DNA from: JBAQMG01 sp049302575
GTDB taxonomy: Bacteria > Bacillota > Desulfitobacteriia > Desulfitobacteriales > Desulfitobacteriaceae
Direction: 5' to 3'
Length of the DNA stretch: 9,935 nucleotides
NCBI GenBank assembly: GCA_049302575.1
Contig: JBAQMG010000042.1
Span: 1 to 9,935, forward strand
Shown here: positions 1 to 7,335 of the stretch, one piece after another
How positions within the stretch are numbered: position 1 is the first letter of the stretch
How the letters are laid out: each line of letters starts with the position of its first letter
Program-made: the position numbers and the translations under genes
Notes under the pieces: model-generated
What the model was told of the DNA's origin: nothing
The model's database searches: none
The model's input: the letters and a program-made list of their open reading frames with translations, nothing else

Positions 1-72
1 GTCTTACTCTTAGTACTCATGGTGGTTATAACTTATCACGATATTGTACGTTTGTTCTTTAAGGCCGGTTAG
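1..72 (+). CDS. rseP: RseP/RasP-family site-2 zinc metalloprotease, C-terminal end only
   Basis: Only the last 23 codons are present, ending in TAG. The peptide is a hydrophobic run (VLLLVLMVVITYHD) followed by DIVRLFFKAG. This matches the last transmembrane helix and short cytoplasmic tail of M50-family site-2 proteases, which cut anti-sigma factors and signal-peptide remnants within the membrane. The active-site HExxH and PDZ domain would lie upstream of the window. Position just before ispG and proS fits the common Firmicute order dxr-rseP-(ispG)-proS. The assignment rests on a short tail plus context, so it is good but not certain. Confidence 0.75.
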   Translation, partial: VLLLVLMVVITYHDIVRLFFKAG

Positions 73-75
73 GAC

Positions 76-81
76 GGGAGG
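76..81 (+). promoter_or_regulatory. Shine-Dalgarno site for the ispG TTG start
   Basis: GGGAGG lies 11 bases before the TTG at 93, in the 20-base gap after the rseP stop. There is no in-frame ATG nearby that would keep the conserved N-terminus (KTKQVKVG...IGGGAP), so this site supports the rare TTG start. Confidence 0.65.
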
Positions 82-92
82 CCATATATAAA

Positions 93-1187
93 TTGTTAAA
101 AACTAAGACAAAACAGGTTAAAGTGGGCACAGTACTAATTGGTGGAGGAGCTCCAATTGTTCTTCAATCCATGACGAATACGGATACCCGGGATATCCCC
201 CAAACCTTGGCGCAAATTTGTGCTTTAGCTGATCTAGGGTGTGAGATAATACGAGTTGCAGTGATCGATGATCAGGCAGCCGAATCCTTAGAACAACTCG
301 TTTCACAAAGCCCCTTACCGATCATTGCCGATATCCACTTTGATTATCGCTTGGCTTTAAAGGCCTTGCAACAGGGAGTCCATGGTTTACGCCTTAATCC
401 AGGGAATATTGGGGCACGTTGGAAGGTTCAAGAGGTTGTTCGTGCTGCCAAGGAACGACAGATTCCAATTCGGATTGGCGTGAACGCAGGATCTTTAGAA
501 AAGGAACTTTTGACAAAGTACCACGGTCCCACGGTTGAAGGTATGGTAGAAAGTGCGCTTAAGCATATTCATTTGCTAGAAGATGAAGGGTATGACCAAA
601 TAAAAGTCTCACTGAAAGCCTCGGAAGTCCCGTTGATGTTGCAAGCTTATCGTAGAATCTCAGAATGTGTGGATTATCCACTTCATGTTGGGGTAACTGA
701 AGCAGGAACGGTGCGCTCAGGAATAGTCAAGTCAGCGGTTGGGATTGGGGCCTTGCTAGCGGAAGGGATAGGAGATACAATTCGGGTATCTCTGACGGGG
801 AACCCAGTCCATGAAATTCCCGTGGCTTTACAGATTCTGCGGGTTTTAGGTTTGCGTGAACAAGGGGTAGAACTGATTAGTTGCCCAACCTGTGGACGAA
901 CCCAAGTTGACCTAGCCCAACTTGCCGAAAAAGTCGAAGATAGATTATTGCTTCTGCCTAAGTTGAACAGGCCCCTCAAAGTTGCCGTCATGGGCTGTGC
1001 GGTCAATGGCCCAGGTGAGGCTCGGGAAGCAGACTTTGGAATTGCCGGTGGGAAAGGGATGGGACTTTTATTCCGGAAAGGTGAGATCGTAGCTAGTGTT
1101 CCGGAGGAAGAGCTGTTGCCCACTTTAATAAGAGAAATAGAAAGTTATGTAACCATACATAATAAGCATGAAGGGAATGGAAGTTAA
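93..1187 (+). CDS. ispG: 4-hydroxy-3-methylbut-2-enyl diphosphate synthase (IspG/GcpE)
   Basis: Cytosolic iron-sulfur enzyme of the MEP isoprenoid pathway. It reductively converts methylerythritol cyclodiphosphate to HMBPP. The 364-residue length is normal for the short bacterial form. Family hallmarks are visible: the N-terminal TIM-barrel start (IGGGAP, QSMTNTDTRD at about 16-36), ADIHFDYRLA, LRLNPGN, and the C-terminal cluster domain with SCPTCGRT and GCAVNGPGE. The expected [4Fe-4S] ligands are C264, C267, C302 and E309, with the same C-x2-C and C-x6-E spacing as characterised IspG. The start is TTG; starting later would cut the conserved QVKVG segment. Its stop overlaps the proS start by one base (TAATG), so the two are probably translationally coupled. 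The ispG position between rseP and proS is common in Clostridia. Nothing looks damaged. Confidence 0.97.
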   Translation: MLKTKTKQVKVGTVLIGGGAPIVLQSMTNTDTRDIPQTLAQICALADLGCEIIRVAVIDDQAAESLEQLVSQSPLPIIADIHFDYRLALKALQQGVHGLRLNPGNIGARWKVQEVVRAAKERQIPIRIGVNAGSLEKELLTKYHGPTVEGMVESALKHIHLLEDEGYDQIKVSLKASEVPLMLQAYRRISECVDYPLHVGVTEAGTVRSGIVKSAVGIGALLAEGIGDTIRVSLTGNPVHEIPVALQILRVLGLREQGVELISCPTCGRTQVDLAQLAEKVEDRLLLLPKLNRPLKVAVMGCAVNGPGEAREADFGIAGGKGMGLLFRKGEIVASVPEEELLPTLIREIESYVTIHNKHEGNGS

Positions 1188-2923
1188 TGCGCGTAAGTCA
1201 GCTTTTAAATCCTACGTTAAGGGAAGTTCCAGCAGAGGCGGAGATTATTAGTCATCAATTAATGTTGCGTGCCGGATTAATACGTAAGGCCGCAGCTGGG
1301 GTATATACCTATTTGCCCTTGGGTTTGCGAGTTTTGAGGAAAATCGAAAAAATTGTTCGCGAAGAGATGGACGCTAAAGGTGGTCAAGAGGTATTATTGC
1401 CAATTATGCAACCTGCGGAACTTTGGCAGGAATCAGGACGTTGGGATGTTTATGGCGATGAAATGTTTCGCTTAAAAGATCGTCATGAACGTGAATTTTG
1501 CCTAGGACCAACCCATGAGGAAATCGTGACTGATTTGGTGCGCGGAGAGGTACGTTCCTATAAACAACTTCCCCTCCTCCTTTACCAAATCCAGAATAAA
1601 TATCGAGATGAACGTCGTCCCCGTTTTGGTTTAATGCGTGGACGAGAATTCATCATGAAGGATTTATATTCTTTTGATCGGGATGAGGCGAGTCTTGAAG
1701 TAAGTTACCGTAAAATGTATGAGGCCTATTGCCAAATTTTTAGTCGCTGTGGGCTTGTATTTCGTCCAGTCGAGGCAGATGCCGGGGCAATTGGGGGTAC
1801 AGGTGGAACACATGAATTTATGGTTTTGGCAGAATCTGGCGAGGCAGCGGTAGTTTATTGTCCAGCCTGTGATTATGCTGCCAATGTGGAGAAGGCAGAG
1901 TGCCAACCAAACCTTGTGCAAGATTCGCCCGCAACAGCACCCCGTGAACTGGTTTCTACACCGGGGGCGAAAACCATTGATCAGATCAGTTCGTATTTGG
2001 AAATTCCTAAGACGCAACTTGTAAAATCATTACTCTACCAGGGAAATGACAAGGTTTTCTTGGTTTTAGTACGCGGAGATCGTGAATTGAATGAGATTAA
2101 ATTAAATAACGCTTTAGGTGGTTTTATAACCTTGCAACTGGCCACACCTGAGGTTGTGCAAAGCATGCTAGGCTGTGAACCAGGTTATGTAGGACCAATC
2201 GGTATCCCAGAAGGCTTGCTGATCGTGGCCGATTTAGAGGTTAGCCTGATGCCTAAGCTGGTTTGTGGAGCAAATCAAAAGGATCAACATTATCTCAATA
2301 TTATTCCTGGAAAGGATTTCCGGATTGATCAGCAATTTGATCTGCGCCTGATAGAGCTTGGCGAAGCCTGTCCTAAATGTGCTACTCCTCTGAAAGAGGC
2401 CCGTGGGATTGAAGTCGGGCAAGTATTTAAGCTTGGTACTAAGTACAGTAAGTCACTTCAAGCAACCTACCATGATGAAGTTGGTACAGAGCAACTTTGT
2501 GTCATGGGCTGCTACGGTATAGGTGTAAGTCGAACGATGGCTGCGGCAATTGAACAGAACTACGATAAAGATGGAATTATCTGGTCAATGACAATCGCCC
2601 CTTATCACTGTATTATTGTTCCAGTTAACATGAAAGACACGCTAGTTCAAGAAGTCGCCGAACAGCTTTATGTTCAATTGCAGGGCTTAGGTGTAGAAGT
2701 GGTCTTAGATGATCGAGATGAGCGACCGGGAGTCAAATTTAAAGATGCTGACTTAGTAGGTTATCCTCTCCGAGTGATTGTGGGCAGCAAGTCGTTGGCC
2801 ACAGGACACGTAGAACTGCGTCACCGTCATTCTGGAGAAAGCGAATTAGTTCGAACGGAAGATCTGGCCAAAAGTGTCAAGCAACAAGTTGATCAGGCAC
2901 TAGAAGATTTTCAATCAGCTTGA
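1187..2923 (+). CDS. proS: Prolyl-tRNA synthetase, bacterial type with editing (INS) domain
   Basis: Class II aminoacyl-tRNA synthetase that charges tRNA-Pro in the cytoplasm. At 578 residues it has the usual length of the bacterial-type enzyme. Visible in order: an N-terminal catalytic segment with TFLP-like VYTYLPLGLRVL; class II motif 2 at about 138-156 (KYRDERRPRFGLMRGREF); the inserted YbaK-like editing domain between about 225 and 398, which clears mischarged Ala-tRNA-Pro, with K280 in QLVKSLLYQ the likely counterpart of the catalytic lysine; motif 3 at 441-455 (GCYGIGVSRTMAAA); and a C-terminal anticodon-binding domain with DDRDERPGVKFKDADL. Two C-x2-C pairs, C225/C228 and C395/C398, bracket the editing domain and may stabilise its base, though no metal role can be shown here. 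The ATG overlaps the ispG stop, with GAAGGGAATGG just upstream as ribosome binding site. Confidence 0.98.
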   Translation: MRVSQLLNPTLREVPAEAEIISHQLMLRAGLIRKAAAGVYTYLPLGLRVLRKIEKIVREEMDAKGGQEVLLPIMQPAELWQESGRWDVYGDEMFRLKDRHEREFCLGPTHEEIVTDLVRGEVRSYKQLPLLLYQIQNKYRDERRPRFGLMRGREFIMKDLYSFDRDEASLEVSYRKMYEAYCQIFSRCGLVFRPVEADAGAIGGTGGTHEFMVLAESGEAAVVYCPACDYAANVEKAECQPNLVQDSPATAPRELVSTPGAKTIDQISSYLEIPKTQLVKSLLYQGNDKVFLVLVRGDRELNEIKLNNALGGFITLQLATPEVVQSMLGCEPGYVGPIGIPEGLLIVADLEVSLMPKLVCGANQKDQHYLNIIPGKDFRIDQQFDLRLIELGEACPKCATPLKEARGIEVGQVFKLGTKYSKSLQATYHDEVGTEQLCVMGCYGIGVSRTMAAAIEQNYDKDGIIWSMTIAPYHCIIVPVNMKDTLVQEVAEQLYVQLQGLGVEVVLDDRDERPGVKFKDADLVGYPLRVIVGSKSLATGHVELRHRHSGESELVRTEDLAKSVKQQVDQALEDFQSA

Positions 2924-2935
2924 GGGGGAAAAGCG

Positions 2936-5900
2936 ATGTTTAGCCCTGTTCCACTGGGAGAAGTCCCTTTCTTAAGGCAACTTTCGCCTGATTGGCAGAC
3001 TCCTTTAAAAGCTTATTTGACGACAACCATTTTAAAACAAGTTGAGGTTTTACCGAAAGAAAAGAAATGGATTTTCCACTTAACTTCAACCCAATACTTA
3101 GATAAAACGTTGTTAATACCGTTAGGCAACTTATTAATTAAACATGTTTCGGAAATCGATCAGGTGGACTGGCGGATAGATTCTCATTCGACCCTGTCTT
3201 CTTTGGCGGAGCTCCGCGGGGTTCACTGGCAAGAGATCATGAGTGATCTATGTGAAATGTTACCGGGTATGCGTGGTTGGCTGGGTGCAACGACTCGTTA
3301 TCTCGTATCTGATGATCAACTCGTTATTTATGTTCCCAATGCTTTAGGGGTAGAGTATATTCAAGCGAAACATCAATTGTTTGAACAATATCTGCAAAGA
3401 AGGTTTGGCATTAAAGTTCAAGTGCTCTGCGAATTGGCTGTTGAAAAACCTTTGACAGATTATCTTGATCAGACTGAAAATGTAGAACAAGAATGTTTAC
3501 AAGAAATATTTGCTAATAAGATTAAGGACGAGACTCTTAAAAAACCCAAGATCTACTGCATATTAGGCAAGGAATTCAAAGTTGAAGCCCAACACGTACG
3601 TCAAATTCAGGATGAAGAACGGCAGGTTGTCGTAACAGGTGAAATTTTTAATTTAGAATATCGCCACTTAAAAACAGGTCGAACGCTGATGAGCTTTGAT
3701 TTCACAGATAAGACTGATTCGATCTCAGCTAAAGTTTTTCTAAAAGAAAAACAAACAAGTTTAGAGGTGGAAGAGGGTGAATGGATCACGGTCAGGGGGC
3801 CGGTACAGTATAACAGATACTCCTCCATTTTAACCTTGATGCCTAAAGACATTTTGCGTGCTCAACAAGTTATCCGTAAGGATGAGGCCGACGAAAAACG
3901 CCTAGAATTACACTTGCATACCCGGATGTCAGCCATGGATGCGATAACCTCTGCTGAAGAATTAGTTAAACGAGCCAAATATTGGGGGCATGAGGCCTTG
4001 GCCATTACTGATCACGGCGTTGTGCAGGCCTTCCCGGAGGCGGTTGAGGCAGGGCAAAAGTATGGTGTGAAAATAATCCTGGGTGTCGAAGGTTATCTGC
4101 TGGACGATGCAACAGGTCCACTTCCCCTTAATCAACGAAAAACTCGTCATATTATACTATTAGTACGTAATGCCGTTGGCTTAAAGAATCTCTATCGTTT
4201 GATCACGCTTTCTCACTTGGACTATTTTCATCGGCGACCGCGGATGCCAAAATCTTTGATTAGTCTTCATCGGGAAGGCCTTATCTTGGGGTCGGCTTGC
4301 GAGGCGGGGGAACTAATTTATGCCATTCGTCAAAAAGAAAGTTGGGAGAAACTTTTAGAAATAGCGGCTTTTTATGATTATCTTGAAATTCAACCGCTCG
4401 GCAACAATTCGTTTATGCTCCGTAAAGGGTTGGTTTCAGGGCTAGAAGAACTCCAAGAAATCAATAAAACGGTGGTACGGCTCGGGAAAGCCTTACAAAA
4501 ACCAGTGGTGGCCACGGGGGATGTCCACTTTATGGATCCTGAGGATGAGGCTTTTCGACGTATATTAATGGCAGGTAAAGGGTTTGAAGATGCCGACGAG
4601 CAAGCACCTTTGTATTATAGGACCACAGCAGAAATGCTCGCTGAATTTACCTATTTAGAACCAGCCGAGGCGATGGAAGTCGTTGTTCGAGCACCTAAAA
4701 GAATAGCGGAGCTAATCGAAGTTTTAAAACCTTTTCCGGATGATCTCTTTTCACCCACAATCCCAGGAGCTGAGGAGAAAATCAAGACTATGTCTAGGGA
4801 ACGTGCTTATGAACTTTATAATAATCCGGTACCGGAAATTGTTGAGAAGCGCTTAGAAAAAGAACTCAAATCGATTATTGGCCATGGTTTTTCAGTCTTG
4901 TATTTAATTGCTCACCTCTTGGTTAAGAAATCGAACGATGATGGATATCTGGTAGGCTCTCGTGGTTCAGTGGGGTCTTCCTTTGTGGCTACCATGACGG
5001 GGATTACTGAAGTAAATCCCTTGCCTCCCCATTATCGATGTAACAATTCGTCCTGTTTACATTCAATCTGGATTGAAGATGGCAGTGTTGGCGCTGGCGC
5101 CGATTTGCCTGATCTTAATTGTCCAAAATGCGGGCAGGCCATGCTCAAAGATGGACATGATATTCCTTTCGAAACCTTTTTGGGGTTTGAGGGGGATAAG
5201 GTGCCAGATATTGATCTTAACTTTTCCGGAGAGTATCAAGCTAGGGCTCATAAATATACAGAAGAATTATTTGGTAAGGACTATGTTTTCCGAGCGGGTA
5301 CGATTGCTACGATCGCCGATAAGACTGCCTTTGGTTATGTTAAGGGTTATGTTGATGAGCGTAAATTAGAGCTTAAACCTGCAGAAATGGCTCGTTTAGT
5401 CAGAGGCTGTACGGGGGTTAAACGGACGACAGGTCAACATCCAGGGGGCTTAATGGTGGTGCCCAAAGATTACGATGTGCATGATTTTACCCCCTTGCAA
5501 AGGCCTGCAGATGATCAAAAATCACAAACGATTACGACACATTTCGATTATCACTCCATTTCGGGACGTTTAGTTAAGCTCGATATTCTGGGTCATGATG
5601 ATCCGACCATGATTAAGATGCTCGAGGATTTGACTGGGATCGACGCCAAACTGATTCAGTTAGATGATCTAAAGACAATGTCACTTTACTCCAGTCCTGA
5701 GGCGCTTGGAGTTACCCCTGAAGAGATTCGTTCAAAAACAGGGACCTATGGAGTACCGGAATTCGGCACTAAATTTGTGAGACAGATGTTGGAGGATACG
5801 CAGCCCAAAAGCTTCTCTGACTTGGTGCGTATTTCTGGCTTATCGCATGGTACTGATGTCTGGTTGGGAAATGCCCAAGACCTAGTACGTAGTGGTAAAG

Positions 5901-6625
5901 CGACTATTTCTGAAATTATTGCTTGTCGAGATGATATCATGGTCTATCTGATCTACAAAGGCTTGGAACCGGTAAAGGCCTTTAAGATTATGGAGGGGGT
6001 TCGGAAAGGCAAAGGGTTGAAAACCGAGGATATTGAAGAGATGCGGGCACATGATGTTCCAGAATGGTACATCGAATCTTGCCAGAAGATCAAGTATATG
6101 TTTCCTAAGGCGCATGCAGTGGCTTATGTAACCATGGCCTTTCGAATCGCTTGGTTTAAACTTTATTATCCCCAAGCTTTTTATGCTACCTTCTTTTCAG
6201 TACGAGCGGACGAATTTGATATTGACATAATTGGTCAAGGTCGCCAAGTTTGCTTGCAAAAGATTGAAGAGATTGAGAACAGGGGAAATGAAGCTTCAGC
6301 AAAAGAAAAAAATTTATTGACAATCCTCGAACTTGCTGTAGAAATGGATTATAGAGGAATTTCGATCCTGAAGGTTAGCCTGGAAGAGTCCCATGCTACC
6401 AATTTTCTAATCACACCTGAAGGAATACGTCCACCGTTTACTTCCCTGCAAGGTTTGGGAGAGACGGCGGCCAAGAATATTGTCGCCTTGAGAGATGAGG
6501 GTGCGATTTCCTCAGTTGAAGATTTGCGTAACCATGCAAAGTTAAGTAAAACGATCATTGAACTGTTGGACAAACATGGTAGTTTAGAGGGGATACCAGT
6601 ACAAAATCAGTTGAGTTTCTTTTAA
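2936..6625 (+). CDS. polC: DNA polymerase III alpha subunit PolC, form lacking the 3'-5' exonuclease domain
   Basis: Replicative C-family polymerase. Seen in order: N-terminal domain (about 1-210); OB fold (about 228-315, VVVTGEIFNLEYRHLKTG); PHP domain from LHLHTRMSAMD (326 on) to ATGDVHFMD (526-534); catalytic core with SRGSVGSSFVATMTGITEVN, PDIDLNFSG and KLDILGHDDP, giving likely catalytic aspartates D758, D760 and D883; a four-cysteine zinc knuckle C702/C707/C729/C732; GLSHGTDVWLGNAQ; a helix-hairpin-helix region; and a C-terminal QLSFF, a typical sliding-clamp binding peptide. The order OB-PHP-core with a zinc knuckle is diagnostic of PolC and not DnaE. At 1229 residues it is about 200 shorter than Bacillus PolC. 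The missing part is the DEDD exonuclease normally inserted in PHP: the chain goes from GVEGYLLDD (383-391) through a short linker to RHIILLVRN (404-412). Start ATG at 2936 follows GAGGGGG, which overlaps the proS stop. Confidence 0.97.
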   Translation: MFSPVPLGEVPFLRQLSPDWQTPLKAYLTTTILKQVEVLPKEKKWIFHLTSTQYLDKTLLIPLGNLLIKHVSEIDQVDWRIDSHSTLSSLAELRGVHWQEIMSDLCEMLPGMRGWLGATTRYLVSDDQLVIYVPNALGVEYIQAKHQLFEQYLQRRFGIKVQVLCELAVEKPLTDYLDQTENVEQECLQEIFANKIKDETLKKPKIYCILGKEFKVEAQHVRQIQDEERQVVVTGEIFNLEYRHLKTGRTLMSFDFTDKTDSISAKVFLKEKQTSLEVEEGEWITVRGPVQYNRYSSILTLMPKDILRAQQVIRKDEADEKRLELHLHTRMSAMDAITSAEELVKRAKYWGHEALAITDHGVVQAFPEAVEAGQKYGVKIILGVEGYLLDDATGPLPLNQRKTRHIILLVRNAVGLKNLYRLITLSHLDYFHRRPRMPKSLISLHREGLILGSACEAGELIYAIRQKESWEKLLEIAAFYDYLEIQPLGNNSFMLRKGLVSGLEELQEINKTVVRLGKALQKPVVATGDVHFMDPEDEAFRRILMAGKGFEDADEQAPLYYRTTAEMLAEFTYLEPAEAMEVVVRAPKRIAELIEVLKPFPDDLFSPTIPGAEEKIKTMSRERAYELYNNPVPEIVEKRLEKELKSIIGHGFSVLYLIAHLLVKKSNDDGYLVGSRGSVGSSFVATMTGITEVNPLPPHYRCNNSSCLHSIWIEDGSVGAGADLPDLNCPKCGQAMLKDGHDIPFETFLGFEGDKVPDIDLNFSGEYQARAHKYTEELFGKDYVFRAGTIATIADKTAFGYVKGYVDERKLELKPAEMARLVRGCTGVKRTTGQHPGGLMVVPKDYDVHDFTPLQRPADDQKSQTITTHFDYHSISGRLVKLDILGHDDPTMIKMLEDLTGIDAKLIQLDDLKTMSLYSSPEALGVTPEEIRSKTGTYGVPEFGTKFVRQMLEDTQPKSFSDLVRISGLSHGTDVWLGNAQDLVRSGKATISEIIACRDDIMVYLIYKGLEPVKAFKIMEGVRKGKGLKTEDIEEMRAHDVPEWYIESCQKIKYMFPKAHAVAYVTMAFRIAWFKLYYPQAFYATFFSVRADEFDIDIIGQGRQVCLQKIEEIENRGNEASAKEKNLLTILELAVEMDYRGISILKVSLEESHATNFLITPEGIRPPFTSLQGLGETAAKNIVALRDEGAISSVEDLRNHAKLSKTIIELLDKHGSLEGIPVQNQLSFF

Positions 6626-6667
6626 TTGGGGATCGTGCTTGATTATGCATTATGCATTGTATAATGG

Positions 6668-6696
6668 TTGCACTTAAACATGGAATATGATATATT
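6668..6696 (+). promoter_or_regulatory. weak promoter-like pair before the terminator
   Basis: TTGCAC, 17 bases, then TATATT resembles a sigma-A promoter with a good -10 but a poor -35 box (3 of 6). Transcripts from it would meet the terminator at 6727-6752 after about 50 bases, so it would give either a very short RNA or an attenuated second start for the rimP unit. This is AT-rich DNA where such matches occur by chance. Confidence 0.25.
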
Positions 6697-6726
6697 GTAT
6701 ACAGGAATTTAAGTGAATAAGTTTTA

Positions 6727-6752
6727 AAAGAGTGGGTTCTCACCCACTCTTT
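6727..6752 (+). terminator. hairpin terminator after polC
   Basis: AAAGAGTGGGT, loop TCTC, then ACCCACTCTTT: a perfect 11-bp stem with a tetraloop. The right arm ends in TTT and runs into CGTTTGT, so the U-tract is interrupted but present. It lies about 100 bases after the polC stop and just before a promoter, which fits intrinsic termination of the ispG-proS-polC transcript. An A-rich left flank (GTTTTAAAA) may give partial activity in the other direction. Confidence 0.8.
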
Positions 6753-6788
6753 CGTTTGTACACTTAATAAATAGCTGGTTTTTTTATT

Positions 6789-6817
6789 TTGATATGAGTT
6801 TTTGGGCACAATATAAG
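6789..6817 (+). promoter_or_regulatory. probable sigma-A promoter of the rimP-nusA-ylxR-ylxQ-infB unit
   Basis: A -35 box TTGATA (6789-6794), a 17-base spacer, and a -10 box TATAAG (6812-6817), each 5 of 6 to consensus at ideal spacing. A T-rich stretch (6779-6790) lies just upstream, like an UP element. The start of transcription would fall near 6823-6825, giving a leader of about 45 bases to the rimP ATG, most of it heptad repeat. Position between a terminator and the first gene of a known operon supports it. Confidence 0.75.
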
Positions 6818-6827
6818 AGAGGTGCCG

Positions 6828-6854
6828 CGATGCGCGAACTTCGAACCTCGATTA
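6828..6854 (+). repeat. short heptad array (CGANNNN) in the rimP leader
   Basis: CGA recurs exactly every seven bases at 6828, 6835, 6842 and 6849, giving units CGATGCG, CGAACTT, CGAACCT and a final CGATTA. The last 20 bases match the end of the longer array before nusA with a single mismatch. The array ends directly against the rimP ribosome binding site (AAGGAG, 6855-6860) and would be transcribed as almost the whole leader. Confidence 0.7.
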
Positions 6855-6868
6855 AAGGAGAGATATAG

Positions 6869-7327
6869 ATGAATCAAGGGATCGAACAACTGGTTAGTGT
6901 TCTTATTGAACCAATAATTAAAGAAAAAGGTCTCGAATTAGTTGATGTAGAATACATAAAAGAAGGGGCGCATTGGTATTTGCGTCTCTTTATCGATAAG
7001 AATGGCGGCGTAGACCTTGATGATTGTAGTGAAGTTAGCCACGCTGTAAGTGAACTGCTGGATACGGCTGATGCAATTCAACAGGCCTATATGTTAGAAG
7101 TTTCTTCACCAGGTTTGGAGAGACCATTAAAGAAAACTGAAGATTTTCAACGTTTTCAAGGAAAATTAGTAGCCATTAAAACAAATAAACTATACGAAGG
7201 TTATCAGGATTTTAATGGTTATCTTATGGGTTTGGAAAATGAGGAGATTATTCTTGAATATGAAGGAAAACGAATATCTATTCCAAGAAGTATCGTAAAA
7301 CAAGCTCATCTTGCTATTGAATTCTAA
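6869..7327 (+). CDS. rimP: Ribosome maturation factor RimP
   Basis: RimP binds free 30S subunits and assists late maturation of the small subunit, around assembly of S12 and the central pseudoknot. The 152-residue length is normal. Family features: LVDVEYIKEGAHWYLRLFIDK (about 23-44, written here as a region), the GVDLDDCSEVSHAVSELLD segment, and the highly conserved LEVSSPGLERPLK at about 76-88, which joins the N-terminal alpha/beta domain to the C-terminal SH3-like barrel (KLVAIKTN... GYLMGLENEEIILEYEGK). The start ATG at 6869 follows AAGGAG with an 8-base spacing. It is the first gene of the nusA-infB unit, a position conserved across bacteria (ylxS in Bacillus). Nothing looks unusual in the protein. 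Confidence 0.96.
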   Translation: MNQGIEQLVSVLIEPIIKEKGLELVDVEYIKEGAHWYLRLFIDKNGGVDLDDCSEVSHAVSELLDTADAIQQAYMLEVSSPGLERPLKKTEDFQRFQGKLVAIKTNKLYEGYQDFNGYLMGLENEEIILEYEGKRISIPRSIVKQAHLAIEF

Positions 7328-7335
7328 ATTTATCA

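Noticed and set aside
683..1123. 146-codon minus-strand open frame inside ispG
   Set aside because: Lies wholly within a well-conserved gene and has no recognisable protein features.
5073..5369. 98-codon plus-strand frame inside polC in another register
   Set aside because: Overlaps the conserved polymerase active-site region of PolC; low-quality hydrophobic/basic mix with no family resemblance.
2936..6625. PolC as a truncated pseudogene or frameshifted gene
   Set aside because: The frame is continuous, all polymerase motifs, zinc cysteines and the C-terminal clamp-binding peptide are intact, and only the exonuclease insert is absent.
6639..6665. TTGATT with TATAAT as a promoter
   Set aside because: The spacer is only 15 bases, and transcription would run straight into the terminator at 6727-6752; the -10 match alone is weak evidence.
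6555..6809. 84-codon minus-strand frame spanning the polC end and the gap
   Set aside because: It covers the terminator and part of the promoter region, has no convincing ribosome binding site, and half of it is antisense to polC.
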